From the NCBI GenBank assembly GCA_032252755.1, contig JAVUPY010000093.1, forward strand, positions 1 through 64,000: a DNA stretch of 64,000 bases, in the 5' to 3' direction. Shown here piece after piece: positions 26,930 to 36,643 of this stretch. The notes below the pieces were generated by a model. The model was given only the letters and a program-made list of their open reading frames with translations, was not told the DNA's origin and ran no database searches. Made by a program: the position numbers and the translations under genes. How positions within the stretch are numbered: the stretch's first letter is position 1; each line of letters begins with the position of its first letter. This DNA comes from Terriglobia bacterium (lineage in GTDB: Bacteria > Acidobacteriota > Terriglobia > Terriglobales > Acidobacteriaceae).

Positions 26930-27119
26930 GATGAATTCTCATTAGATTGGTTTGCAGAGTCCGCCAAGTGCGCGAAGCATGAGGCTTCGCCCCGAGTGCG
27001 GGGTGGCGTCTTGTTGACAAGCAACGAGGAATAGCGGCGGTAGAAAAGTATTCGGTCTTTCCTGAATCTGACTGGCTTTTAGCTTCTAACCAATAACCAG
27101 GAAATAAGTCCATGCGCCG
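26930..27119. other. Intergenic stretch upstream of duplicated cassette B
   Basis: No gene is recognised. A GC-rich imperfect hairpin (CGCCCCGAGTGCGGGGTGGCG, reading about 26,989-27,009) is present but has no T run. The region separates the leftward GT4 gene from the rightward regulatory cassette. Confidence 0.4.
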
Positions 27120-27121
27120 TT

Positions 27122-27132
27122 GTAGTTCCTAC
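27122..27132 (+). promoter_or_regulatory. Putative activator site (UAS), copy B
   Basis: GTAGTTCCTAC, identical to copy A and 65 bp upstream of the -24 GG (67 bp in copy A). Candidate site for the sigma-54 activator. Confidence 0.5.
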
Positions 27133-27185
27133 ATTGATATTTACCGACGAGGCATGAAGATTCACCACAGACGGAAGTTTCGGAT

Positions 27186-27201
27186 TGGCCCGTGAGTTGC
27201 T
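27186..27201 (+). promoter_or_regulatory. Sigma-54 (RpoN) -24/-12 promoter, copy B
   Basis: TGGCCCGTGAGTTGCT has the invariant GG and GC exactly 10 bases apart and the TTGCT -12 block, matching copy A except in the spacer. Confidence 0.75.
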
Positions 27202-27248
27202 TCCAAAGTTTCTTCCAATATTCCGAACTGAAAATCCGCTTTGGGGAG

Positions 27249-27265
27249 TGTTGCAAAATTCAACA
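27249..27265 (+). promoter_or_regulatory. Leader inverted repeat, copy B
   Basis: TGTTG and CAACA flank CAAAATT, as in copy A with one spacer change. Both arms are intact. Confidence 0.4.
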
Positions 27266-27448
27266 ACACAATCGTCTGTGACCTTCCGCCGGAAAGAAGT
27301 TTCCCTTGCGACATCTATGGTCTCGATGGAATGCCGCGGAGAATACAAGCTCAATATCAATTAATTGCGACCGACCCACTTACGAACAGTGTCTCATCGC
27401 AATCGGCCAATGGGATTAGACTAATTTGTTGGTTGAGGATTTCCCCCG

Positions 27449-29113
27449 ATGAAAGATATGGGTCCACATTGCCATCCGAAAATTGAAGATCAAGAAGTTC
27501 TCGTTGAACGTGGAGAGTCTGGAATGACTCACGAGAGATACCTTGGAAGTTCGGTGCAGCGTCACCGGTCGTTTGTTCTGCCCTCATTTCTGTTGCTGAG
27601 CTTGATTGTTGTAGCCCTTCAAGCACGGGCAACTACGTACACGGTCAAGGCTGCGGGCGGAGGCAGCTATACCACCATCTCGGGATGTGCGGCGGTGGCA
27701 GTAGCTGGGGACACGTGCTTGGTCTATGCGGGTTCTTATGCTGGATGGACACAGCCCAACAGCGGCTCTGCTGGGAAACTAATCACCTTCCAGGCAAACT
27801 CGGGAGATACAGTGAACATCACGGGCGGTGTAACTATTTCTGGCCGCAGTTACATTCGCATCACAGGTTTCCACTTTACCGGCGGGGGCGTCACCGGGAA
27901 CAATGCAAGCACCCATAATCAGATTGACCACAATACCTTCGTTACGACCGGATTCAATATCTCTTCTGGTCAAGGCAGCGGGGGTTCCGACAATATCATC
28001 AGCTATAACACCGTGACATTTGCCTCTAGTTCTAATAACAGTCGCGGCTTCAATGTCTACGGGGATCGTAATTTATTGGAACACAATGAGGTGAGTGGTG
28101 GTGGGGGCGATTGTTTTAATGTCGGTGGAAGCAACGTGGTCGTCCGAAATAACTATTGCCACGATCAGAACGGCGCCACTAGCGGCGAACACATCGACTT
28201 CGTACAGGTGATAGGTGGCACTGCGCCTACACTGCAATACTCGCTAATCGAAAACAATATCGAGCAGAACTGCATTAACGATGCGGGGAACTGTCATTTT
28301 TTGATGATACGCGCCAGCGGTGGACAGGTTGCAGATACCCTGATCGCTCGTCACAATTTTGTTTACAGTCTGGACGGCTCCTTTGGCGGGATTGGCTATC
28401 ATGCCGATGGCACTGCCACGGTTCCCAACGCCCACGTTTACCACAACACCGTAGCCACCGAAGCTAAACTGGGCAGTGGAAGTACTGGCCCGTGCGCTAA
28501 TTTCGATTCTGGCTATGGTGTGGCCCTCAACAACATCTGTTACAACACCGCTGCTGGACCTTATACGCCAATCTATTTTGGTCAGGGTGGACTCAGCAAC
28601 GGGAATATTGCCTACACGGACGGATACTCCGGTTATTGGAACTCGCCATACTCCACAGAAGCCACTTACAATACCCTGAAAAACCAGAATCCCGATTTTG
28701 CTAACTATCCCACCGATGCGAGTTTACAGACTGGCTCTCCCGCGATTGAAGCAGGGGTCGCACTTACTACTGTTTCGAGCGGGTGCGGGTCATCTTCCCT
28801 GGTCGTTACTGATGCACGCTTCTTCCAGCCGGGCTGGGGACCGGACAACGCCAAAGTACAAGCAGACCGTGTTCGCGTCGGATCATCAGCAACGGCCCAG
28901 ATCACCAGCATCAATTACTCAACCAGCACGCTTACCTTGGCGAGTTCTATATCGTGTTCAGCGGGAGACCCGGTGTGGCTCTATTCGAACTCCACCGGAA
29001 CCCAAGTGCTCTCCGGGGCGGCTCCAAATATCGGCTCGAGCTTCGGTTCGGGATCATCGGGTTCGGGTTCGTCTCCGGCCCCCCCGCTGGGTCTTGCGGC
29101 CACTGTCAACTGA
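27449..29113 (+). CDS. Secreted right-handed beta-helix protein
   Basis: A 554-residue exported protein. A long N-region (about 40 residues) precedes a hydrophobic signal (FVLPSFLLLSLIVVALQARA), then a Gly/Asn/Thr-rich body with pectate-lyase-like parallel beta-helix character (GVTISGRSYIRITGFHFTGG, NQIDHNTF, NLLEHNEVSGGGGDCF, VVVRNNYCHDQ). The C-terminal ~130 residues look like a beta module ending in a Ser/Gly linker and PAPPLGLAATVN. It is probably a polysaccharide-binding or lyase-like matrix protein; catalytic residues cannot be assigned. It lies against the direction of the EPS operon and shares its promoter cassette with the Ig-like gene at 14599. Its end overlaps Wzx by 8 nt. Confidence 0.75.
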   Translation: MKDMGPHCHPKIEDQEVLVERGESGMTHERYLGSSVQRHRSFVLPSFLLLSLIVVALQARATTYTVKAAGGGSYTTISGCAAVAVAGDTCLVYAGSYAGWTQPNSGSAGKLITFQANSGDTVNITGGVTISGRSYIRITGFHFTGGGVTGNNASTHNQIDHNTFVTTGFNISSGQGSGGSDNIISYNTVTFASSSNNSRGFNVYGDRNLLEHNEVSGGGGDCFNVGGSNVVVRNNYCHDQNGATSGEHIDFVQVIGGTAPTLQYSLIENNIEQNCINDAGNCHFLMIRASGGQVADTLIARHNFVYSLDGSFGGIGYHADGTATVPNAHVYHNTVATEAKLGSGSTGPCANFDSGYGVALNNICYNTAAGPYTPIYFGQGGLSNGNIAYTDGYSGYWNSPYSTEATYNTLKNQNPDFANYPTDASLQTGSPAIEAGVALTTVSSGCGSSSLVVTDARFFQPGWGPDNAKVQADRVRVGSSATAQITSINYSTSTLTLASSISCSAGDPVWLYSNSTGTQVLSGAAPNIGSSFGSGSSGSGSSPAPPLGLAATVN

Positions 29114-30683
29114 CATTGACCCCACCTCCTGACGCCGGTAGCCTCGCCAGAGTTGGTCGGTGCGGAGTTCCAGGAAGCAACTCCCGCACGAGACCGGCGA
29201 CTTGAAACAGTGGGTCGCATCCTTTGTGCAGCAGGATGACAGCGCCGATATAAAAAATGGCATACCCGAGAGACTTGACTATGACCAACACCAGAGCTTC
29301 CGCAGCGCTTCTCGCGACTGTCGAGGTCGGCATACCCCGCATTATTGCAACGCATGCGAGGCCCGCGAGGATGGAGGCGATAACATACCTCCAGACGGCG
29401 GCGATCAAAGACGAAACGCCAAACCCTATTGGCCGCCCAGCGTACCAAAAGGCTGGAATCGTAAGTGTCCAATAGGACACGCTCCAGGCCACCGCGATGC
29501 CTTCTGGCCCCCAGGGCAACGCAATAACAAACAACAAAGCCGTCACAGCCGATTCGACTAGTGTCCAGCGAAGCCAGCGCCCCGGCTTCCCGATCGAAAG
29601 ATGCATCCAGCCAACAGTACTATAGAGCAGCATGATCCCGATTCCCGGTCCGAATAACTCGAAGATCCTTGCGGATTCCGACCAGTTTGGTCCAAGCACT
29701 AGGCGAACCAGGTCCTTGCCGACCAAAGTGAGATCCGCGCCTACTGCCATGCCAACGAAGGCGACGAGCCCAAGAGAATTGGCGAGGTGTCGCTTGAAGC
29801 GAACCGGGTCCTGAGTCAGCCGGCTCAGAGCCGCCAAGGCGACATTGTGGAGAGGCGCAGTAAGCTGGCTGGCCGAAAGCGCGAACAAGTCATAAGCCTT
29901 TTTGTAGAACCCAAGTGCCGCCGCGTTGAATTGCCAGCCGACCAGAAGATTGTCAAAATTCCTCGCAAAATAGTTCGCGCTGAACCTACCATAGACGTTT
30001 GCGGCGAATCTCAACATCGCACGCGTGCCCACTCCACGCCGGGGCAAGCTCGGAATCCATCGGCAGAGCCACCAGGCTCCAAGTGTTGTGCTGATCCCCT
30101 GCGCGACGATTCCCGCCACCAGCGCCCAATATCCCCATCCTTTCAGAGCCAAAAGGATTGACACAAAGGTGTTCACAGCACGGCCAACAACGTCATTGGC
30201 AGACACGGTCGCGAATCGCATTGCTCGCTTCAAAAGAGCCAGGTGTATGGTGGAGGCTGCAGTAATGAAGATCGCCACCGACAGTGCTACCGCGACATGC
30301 GCAACAAGTGGATTTCGGTAGAATCGTGCTAGTAGAGACCCTGAGGCGGCAAACCCGACGGCCAAGATCAATCCCACCACGGAGTTGATCCAGAAAAGAT
30401 TACTAGCCTGAAACCGATCGATCTCCTCGCGTTGGATGACAACCTCGTTAAAGCCGTTTAGACCGAAGCTCATGAGGAGTAGGCTGAAGGTGGTGACCAT
30501 AGCCACGACGCCGAAATCGTTGGACGTCAGCAGGCGGGCCAAGATCACGGTACCGACCACCTGTGCGGCGAGCGCCAGCGCCGCAGCGGATAACGTCGCG
30601 GCCGCACCTTGAACGGCGAGGCGTCGCAATTCGCTGCTTTCAGTCCTAGTACGAAACGCACCACTCGCGTCGAAAGGAATCAT
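29106..30683 (-). CDS. Wzx-type lipopolysaccharide/EPS flippase
   Basis: A 525-residue polytopic protein with about 12-14 hydrophobic segments, of the MOP/polysaccharide-transport superfamily (LARLLTSNDFGVVAMVTTFS is typical of its N-terminal repeat). It should flip the undecaprenyl-linked repeat unit to the periplasm, before polymerisation by the Wzy-like protein at 32165. The convergent overlap with the beta-helix gene means neither has room for a terminator. Confidence 0.85.
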   Translation of the reverse strand: MIPFDASGAFRTRTESSELRRLAVQGAAATLSAAALALAAQVVGTVILARLLTSNDFGVVAMVTTFSLLLMSFGLNGFNEVVIQREEIDRFQASNLFWINSVVGLILAVGFAASGSLLARFYRNPLVAHVAVALSVAIFITAASTIHLALLKRAMRFATVSANDVVGRAVNTFVSILLALKGWGYWALVAGIVAQGISTTLGAWWLCRWIPSLPRRGVGTRAMLRFAANVYGRFSANYFARNFDNLLVGWQFNAAALGFYKKAYDLFALSASQLTAPLHNVALAALSRLTQDPVRFKRHLANSLGLVAFVGMAVGADLTLVGKDLVRLVLGPNWSESARIFELFGPGIGIMLLYSTVGWMHLSIGKPGRWLRWTLVESAVTALLFVIALPWGPEGIAVAWSVSYWTLTIPAFWYAGRPIGFGVSSLIAAVWRYVIASILAGLACVAIMRGMPTSTVARSAAEALVLVIVKSLGYAIFYIGAVILLHKGCDPLFQVAGLVRELLPGTPHRPTLARLPASGGGVNVS

Positions 30684-30791
30684 TCTTAATGTTTTATGTC
30701 GTATCAGAGTCGTCTCTTAGGGTGCAGCCGCGGGAGCCGAGCAGACGCCGCGTACGCCGTCGCGACCGCGTGCTGGCTAACTTTTTTGGCA

Positions 30792-32099
30792 TCAGCTCGC
30801 ATTGTGCAGGCGCAGGATCTTCGGCGGCGAAAGATCTGGTTTCGGACCCCGCCGCATAGCCCAATTAAGAACCTGACTTGTACGCTGAGCCTTCGCATCC
30901 CAAGTTAGACATTCACGAGCATACGACTTGCCTTCTTGTCGTAAGCGGTCAAGAAGGTCCCGGTCCTGAGCCAGACTGGCTAGAATCTTTTGTATCTGAG
31001 CCGTCATCTCGCCTTCATTTGTGAGAGGCACTTTATACCCCACCTTGGGATGGACGATATCTCCAGGCCCGCCGAAGTCTACGACCACAGGTACGGCGCC
31101 GGTCGCGAGAGCTTCGAACACAACCCCTGCGCCGTTGTCGCGAAGGGAGGGAAACACAAACACATGCGCACATCGCATCCGACTGAGGACGTCCTCATGA
31201 CGGATCCAGCCACAGAAGGAGACGGCCTTCTCAATCCCAAGGGATTGTGCAAGTTGTTCAAGGCGGCTTCGCTCCGGTCCGTCGCCGATGACTGTAAAGT
31301 GGGCCACATCGCTCCGTAATAGTGGGGCGGCAGCGCGCAGCGCGAGATCACAAGCCTTTCGGGGAACCAGGCCACCAACAAAAATCAGTTCGAGTTTGGA
31401 TTCGGGCGCAGTACTGCGCGAATCAGAGGAACAGACGGAGCTATCGATGCCCGGCTCTGGAACAAAGAACAGCTTGTCGCGATACGCAGAAAACTCGGCA
31501 CACGTTTGAGAGGAAGCGGCTATGATGGCCGCCGCGTGACGATAAGTAGACCGGGCAAAAGGGAGGAACTTGTATGCGCTCCTCAGCCCTGCGATCCATT
31601 CCCTTTGTCTGTCGAGTTGGGTGAAACCGGTCGGCCAGGGTAAGCCGCCATTGAGCGGCCCGATCACAAACGGTATTGGCCCCTTGCGCAGGAAGAAAGC
31701 GAAAGGACTGGGCAACACCGGTGACATCGGAACCAAGCGCAGTACGACATCGAACTCGCCGGCAAAGATGCGGTGCCGCAGTTGTCGCCAAGCTTGCCAT
31801 TCAAAGGCAATGGAGAAGGGGTAGCTCAACGCGGTCCTCAACTGACTGTCGTAGTTGGACCTGCAGATTCTTCGGAAACACCAATCAAAGGAGCGGTCGA
31901 GCCGAGGAGTTCGGACGATCTCGATGGCGCGAAAAGGAGCCTTGCTGCGGCGGAGAGCGCCCTCGACGGTCTCTCTAGCAACCAACGTGACGTCATGCAG
32001 TCGGGCGAGCGCCGCCGCATGGGAATACGTGACAAAAGGAATGCAGACTTTCTCGGGATTGCAGTCCGGCCCTAACAGCAGAACACGTAAGCGATTCAC
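30792..32099 (-). CDS. Glycosyltransferase family 4
   Basis: A 435-residue GT-B enzyme. The donor domain has ELIFVGGLVPRKACDLALRA, VIGDGPERSRLEQLAQSLG and VFVFPSLRDNGAGVVFEALA with the E-x7-E type motif. Start chosen at the GTG at 32099, with AGGAAG 6 nt upstream; this trims 12 residues from the longest frame. It adds a sugar during EPS repeat-unit assembly; donor and acceptor are unknown. Confidence 0.85.
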   Translation of the reverse strand: MNRLRVLLLGPDCNPEKVCIPFVTYSHAAALARLHDVTLVARETVEGALRRSKAPFRAIEIVRTPRLDRSFDWCFRRICRSNYDSQLRTALSYPFSIAFEWQAWRQLRHRIFAGEFDVVLRLVPMSPVLPSPFAFFLRKGPIPFVIGPLNGGLPWPTGFTQLDRQREWIAGLRSAYKFLPFARSTYRHAAAIIAASSQTCAEFSAYRDKLFFVPEPGIDSSVCSSDSRSTAPESKLELIFVGGLVPRKACDLALRAAAPLLRSDVAHFTVIGDGPERSRLEQLAQSLGIEKAVSFCGWIRHEDVLSRMRCAHVFVFPSLRDNGAGVVFEALATGAVPVVVDFGGPGDIVHPKVGYKVPLTNEGEMTAQIQKILASLAQDRDLLDRLRQEGKSYARECLTWDAKAQRTSQVLNWAMRRGPKPDLSPPKILRLHNAS

Positions 32100-32164
32100 G
32101 GTTTCTTCCTGCGCATTTCGCCCCGATATCCGCACGAAAGCGTGGCACGGAGCGATGTGATGAT

Positions 32165-33592
32165 CTATCTGGCCGTTCGGTATGTGACTGGACTGAGTGC
32201 CGACTCGGTCGCTGGCTCTTCGCTGGTATTAGTTTTATAAGCCAGCCGGGTTGGCCGGGTGCATCTGAAAAGCGCGGCTTGGGAGCCGCCCACAATGACG
32301 AGGAGCAGAAAAACCCAGGAGATGGTCAACGTCCTGAAGGCAGCTTCCGAAAAGGCATAGAAGAGCGTGCAAAGAAAAAAACCAAGAAATAATGAAGCCC
32401 TTCCCGGGTTTCGCCGAATGCCGGAAACGACCCTCTTATACCCAGTCGCCAGCAAAAGAGCGATGAAGCAGATCCCTGCCCATCCTAAATTCAAATAGAG
32501 CTCGAGGTAGCCGTTGTGTGCTTCATTCATGTAGAAATTGGGCATGGCCGTCCACATTTGCTTCAGTCGTGGCCCAAGCCAGAAGCTTTCGAACCCCGTT
32601 CCGACCAACGGGTTCGTGTGCAGGCCCAGGACCAAGCGCCAGATTTCCGTCCTTCCGTGAATTGTCGGGTCCTTCCCCAAGGCCCCGATCATGCTGCCCC
32701 CAGGATCGAAAAAGAGGGCGGTTATGGCTATGCCAAGCACCACGATAACGGACGCGTGCACAACAACAGGTCCCCGCGAACGGCGGCTTGCTAACCACAT
32801 CACTCCCCCGGCCGCGACAAGGCCAGTTATAGAAGTCATGGACTGACATTGGCCGAGTAGCCAGATGATCATGATGACGATCATTCCGTGGGCCAGAAGG
32901 CGGCGATGTCGACTGGGATCCTGCCGCTCGCGATAAACGGACAGCATCATCCACAGAAAGAAGACCCCATACACCATACAGTCCAAGCCGAGTGCGTTCT
33001 TCTGGGTAGCTACACCGGTTGGTTCGAGGGTCCAGCTCTGCGTTAGGATCCGTCCGACGCCGGGATAGCACGCGATGAACAAGACCGACAAGGGGAAGAT
33101 GAGGAAACCCACTCGGGTGACGACACGTTTCAGGGCTCCCAACGGGTCCGATTCGGTCAGGATGATAAGGACAATTCCCAGATCGCCGAGTGCTTTGACC
33201 CATCGCTTGAGGGCGACGAAAGGGTAGTCCGACCAGACAATGCTCACCGCACAAAACGAAAAATACAACAAGATCAAGCCATTCTTCCGTAGCAATAAAC
33301 CTACCCTGCCACTTCTTGCGATGAGCACGACCAGAGCCGCCACCAACAGAAAGGTGAACACCCACATGTCAATCGGGCTTCCGTCTTCATAGGACTTGGC
33401 TACGGCGTCTCCCTTGGTCATCGGGTGTAATCTAAGCCACGCAGAAACTCCTCGCGAGCTGATCACGAACAACCATGCTGTCGGAATCCAAAGGGCTTTA
33501 AACACCTGCGAGTCCCCGTGCCGGTTGAGGTAGAAAAGACCGGGGATACTGATTGCACAAAGGATGGTAGCGACTATGCGATACGGGTGCAT
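32165..33592 (-). CDS. O-antigen ligase/polymerase (Wzy-like)
   Basis: A 475-residue membrane protein with about ten or more hydrophobic segments and a large periplasmic loop around 290-390. The loop contains GTGFESFWLGPRL and NEAHNGYLELYLNLGW, the conserved E-x-H-N-x-Y/H-Le signature of the Wzy_C/O-antigen ligase family. It probably polymerises EPS repeat units in the periplasm. It lies between a glycosyltransferase and an asparagine synthase homologue. Confidence 0.85.
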   Translation of the reverse strand: MHPYRIVATILCAISIPGLFYLNRHGDSQVFKALWIPTAWLFVISSRGVSAWLRLHPMTKGDAVAKSYEDGSPIDMWVFTFLLVAALVVLIARSGRVGLLLRKNGLILLYFSFCAVSIVWSDYPFVALKRWVKALGDLGIVLIILTESDPLGALKRVVTRVGFLIFPLSVLFIACYPGVGRILTQSWTLEPTGVATQKNALGLDCMVYGVFFLWMMLSVYRERQDPSRHRRLLAHGMIVIMIIWLLGQCQSMTSITGLVAAGGVMWLASRRSRGPVVVHASVIVVLGIAITALFFDPGGSMIGALGKDPTIHGRTEIWRLVLGLHTNPLVGTGFESFWLGPRLKQMWTAMPNFYMNEAHNGYLELYLNLGWAGICFIALLLATGYKRVVSGIRRNPGRASLFLGFFLCTLFYAFSEAAFRTLTISWVFLLLVIVGGSQAALFRCTRPTRLAYKTNTSEEPATESALSPVTYRTAR

Positions 33593-33709
33593 GGATATAG
33601 TGAACAGGTCACTAGGGGCCGGCTATAGATCAGCGACGAGCGATGAGTCACGAAGAAACGGTAACTTGGCATGAACGGCTACATCCTGCCGTTTCTGCCA
33701 TCCCGTCCC

Positions 33710-35533
33710 TCAATGTCCATCGATAAAAAGGCGGTGCAGCAATTCCACCGAAAGCACTCTGTGAATCTCGTTGGTGTAGTTCCGGTCTCCTTTGATGTGA
33801 TGCTGCACCATTGCTTCGAGCACACTCTTTTGCCAGTAGGGGCGGGAGAGAGTTCGCGGATCAAGCAGGATTTCGCGAATGTAACCGGATAGAGCGTCCC
33901 GGTACCAGACGCGGAAATGGTAATACTTGTGACGGCCGAGGAAAAGACGCTCAAGATGAAAGGGGAAGAATGCGTGATCCATCTTGGCCACCCATTGGGG
34001 CATGCCGTTGTCATATGCATACTCCGCTTTAAAAGTGAACGCGTGAAAGCGGCGCATAATGGCGCCAAGAAGCGCCTCGTACTCCCCTCCAACTCCCATG
34101 TCTGTCCGTATTTTCCGCAGGGTGGAATTTCCATCGGCGATCAACCGAAGGCGAAGGTCATTATTTTGGATGGCGACCTTCGGGGCTCGAAAGCAGGTCC
34201 TAACCAAATCATTATCCAGAAACGGAGAGCGCAAAGTGAGCTGCGTCTGCTCTAGCGCCAGAAGACCGTAATGGTGCCACGGTGCCTGGCGGAAGGCCGC
34301 AAACGACAGGGGATGCGTGTTCACGACTCTGTCGTATGCTGTATGCGCGACTCGAATTTGAGCGATCAGCTCAGGGTGGAATACGTCCACCGTTGGCATT
34401 GTGGGCTTAAACGCACGAAAGCGGCGAATGATCTGGTCCCCGTAATTTCCCGTCATCCTGACTGGGGCGATGCCACGCGCTTCTTGGCACATATGAAGCA
34501 CCGGCGAACAACTCACGTCCGCGCAGCCGTCCGTCAGGTACACCGTCCGCTCCGCGAAATGCGGAAACCGAGAAAGAAACTCCCCGTCCGCCCGGATCAC
34601 TTCATGACGCTGCCCGCAAAGGCGAGCAACCTGCCGCCCCACCGACACATCGCGGCATTCGCGGTATGGGCCGCCAAAGGTGTAGCAGGGGAGCGTGTCT
34701 TGCCGCGGCCTGCGCCAAGCCATGATGGCACGCGTGTCCAGTCCCCCGGTTAGCGACATCCCCACACGCTGCCGGCCGTTGAAGTACCTGGACAGATTTT
34801 GTGAGAAAACTTCGCGCAGTTGCAGATAGAATTCTTCGGGCTCCAGCGGAGCTTGTTCTTCCCACACTTTCGGTTCGAAGTAAACCGCTTTTTGTTCGAT
34901 CGAACCATTTCGAAAGTTCCAGGTGGAAGCAGGGGGCAACACGTAAATGCCTTCGAATAATGCTCGGTTCTCCAAAACGCAACCAAGGGCGACAAACTCG
35001 CCCAGGCATTCGGGATCGACCCTCCGCAACTCAGGGCGAAGGGCGAGAATTGCTTTAGCTTCTGCGGCAAAATAGAACGTATTCTTCGACTCGTGGTAGT
35101 AAAGCCGGTGCATTCCGAACCGATCGTTGAAAAGTAGCGCTGTACTGTTTGCCCGGTCCAAAATGAGTCCATGGAACCACCCGTTTAAGCCTGCGGGAAA
35201 GGACGAGTCTTCTTCGTAAAGATGCACGAGATAAGACGGACCTTCTTCGCTGACCGAATGGCCGCGCTCCTTCAGCCTGGCGACCGTTCCCAGTTCTGGG
35301 TGGTCTTCCCCGGAAAAAATCAGGACCGCGGTGCCTGTCTCATTGCTCACAGGCATGCCGTCTGAAAACGAACCCTTCCGAGCCACCCATCCAACGTACA
35401 CGCCCAATGATTCGTCGCACCACACTCCGGTGGTATAGAACGGTTCATGCCGGAGTGTCTCCAACATCGCGAGCAGTTGCCGCTCCGCCTCGTCGCGTCT
35501 TAACTTTGTAATAAGTCCAACAATTCCCGGCAT
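33710..35533 (-). CDS. Asparagine-synthase-like protein with inactivated glutaminase
   Basis: A 607-residue homologue of glutamine-dependent asparagine synthetase. The N-terminal GATase-like domain starts MPGIVGL, where active enzymes start MCGI, so the nucleophilic Cys2 is replaced by Pro. The synthetase domain keeps a PP-loop version (MSLTGGLDTRAIMA, near 255). Such genes are common in EPS loci; the reaction is probably amide transfer using ammonia or another nucleophile on a sugar acid, but this is inference. Start at 35533 fits the upstream gene end (11 nt gap); the ORF can extend to 35569. Confidence 0.8.
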   Translation of the reverse strand: MPGIVGLITKLRRDEAERQLLAMLETLRHEPFYTTGVWCDESLGVYVGWVARKGSFSDGMPVSNETGTAVLIFSGEDHPELGTVARLKERGHSVSEEGPSYLVHLYEEDSSFPAGLNGWFHGLILDRANSTALLFNDRFGMHRLYYHESKNTFYFAAEAKAILALRPELRRVDPECLGEFVALGCVLENRALFEGIYVLPPASTWNFRNGSIEQKAVYFEPKVWEEQAPLEPEEFYLQLREVFSQNLSRYFNGRQRVGMSLTGGLDTRAIMAWRRPRQDTLPCYTFGGPYRECRDVSVGRQVARLCGQRHEVIRADGEFLSRFPHFAERTVYLTDGCADVSCSPVLHMCQEARGIAPVRMTGNYGDQIIRRFRAFKPTMPTVDVFHPELIAQIRVAHTAYDRVVNTHPLSFAAFRQAPWHHYGLLALEQTQLTLRSPFLDNDLVRTCFRAPKVAIQNNDLRLRLIADGNSTLRKIRTDMGVGGEYEALLGAIMRRFHAFTFKAEYAYDNGMPQWVAKMDHAFFPFHLERLFLGRHKYYHFRVWYRDALSGYIREILLDPRTLSRPYWQKSVLEAMVQHHIKGDRNYTNEIHRVLSVELLHRLFIDGH

Positions 35534-35543
35534 AGACTTGACC

Positions 35544-36452
35544 CTAGAACGCGTCCGATATCGATCCATATTTCCTGACGTACCACGCCGCGCGTAAATC
35601 TCGGAGTTTGGCAGCCAAGGATTCGGGGATACGCTGCGTCAGACGATGGTGCAATCCCATGCGGAGCGCCAGCCAGCCCAGAGATGTCAAGGGAACGTGA
35701 TAGCGCGGAACGTCGACACGGTTGAAGGCGTTGCGCTCCTTGAAGTCGCTTAGACTATCGTGCTGCTTCTTTCCATAAGCAAACCTGGAATACACAAGAA
35801 ACTGAATGCCACGGCTGGCGCAAGCCCGAACTGCGTGTGCTACCAAGGCGTTCTGCGGAGCTTTGTCGCGGTGACGGACCATCGAGACAATATTCATGAG
35901 ACCCGCCTGCGTGCCAGTCTCATCCACCACAATCTTGGCGAATCCAATAAGCTGTTCGGCGTAATAGGCGCCGATGAAAATGCTACTGTCGAGAAATGTA
36001 GCTTCGTCGCGATGTACCGTCTCTATGCTTTTGCCGTAGTGGGGGAATCGACGTCTCTGCCGAATTGGGCACTCGTTGTAGATTTTCCAGATTCCCTTGA
36101 TCAGTGCTTCGTCGAAAGGCGCCTCGCGTAAGGAGACTCCTTTCTTTTCCGCTTGCCTGGCCTTGTTCCGGGCTTTGAAGCCGATTTGCTGACCCCACCA
36201 ATTCTCGAAGGTAGAAATCGGCAAGACGGCATAGTTGTCCCACTCTATCGGATACGGGTAAATGGGCTTCGTTTCGGGAAGCCTCTGAGCGAACGAGAAG
36301 AGGTCCACTCGGGTCCCACACTGCCGCAAACCATCTACCACCGCCGCTGGATCCTCGAGGAAGCAGTACCCGTCCCCATGAGGCCGAGCGAGGTGCAGCA
36401 ATCGCCCCTCAATTCTTATTTCCCGATCACAAATCTTAATAATTTTGCGCAC
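35544..36452 (-). CDS. GNAT/FemAB-like acyltransferase of EPS loci
   Basis: A 302-residue soluble protein. WWGQQIGFKARNKARQAEKK resembles the helical arm of FemAB-like proteins, and SSIFIGAYYAEQLIGFAKIV is an acetyl-CoA-fold strand typical of GNAT. A second, different FemAB-like gene is at 23015. It may N-acylate an amino sugar or attach an amino acid to the polymer; no substrate can be named. Start is GTG at 36452. Confidence 0.65.
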   Translation of the reverse strand: MRKIIKICDREIRIEGRLLHLARPHGDGYCFLEDPAAVVDGLRQCGTRVDLFSFAQRLPETKPIYPYPIEWDNYAVLPISTFENWWGQQIGFKARNKARQAEKKGVSLREAPFDEALIKGIWKIYNECPIRQRRRFPHYGKSIETVHRDEATFLDSSIFIGAYYAEQLIGFAKIVVDETGTQAGLMNIVSMVRHRDKAPQNALVAHAVRACASRGIQFLVYSRFAYGKKQHDSLSDFKERNAFNRVDVPRYHVPLTSLGWLALRMGLHHRLTQRIPESLAAKLRDLRAAWYVRKYGSISDAF

Positions 36453-36643
36453 GATCGTTTGATCCGCTACTCGGCGCCAGAATTCTCATATAAATCCGGG
36501 GCGATTCTGTTCAGAAGTGCGCGTGTCAGACCATTCACAGAAAAGCGGCGGGGAGGGAAGTGGCTCGTAACTCTGGATGAGGCAAGCCAATCATGTCCAG
36601 CGAATGCCTAGTTCGCTCCAAAGCGAACCCTTTTCCTTGAGGC

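Larger units (their letters stand above)
27120..27448 (+). repeat. Duplicated promoter/leader cassette, copy B
   Basis: Second copy of the region at 14265-14598, in the same rightward orientation, 12.9 kb away. Order and spacing of palindrome, sigma-54 box, leader inverted repeat and terminal GGTTGAGG-CCCCCGATGAAAGA are kept. The expected start near 27212 gives a leader of about 237 nt, against about 240 nt in copy A. Confidence 0.85.
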
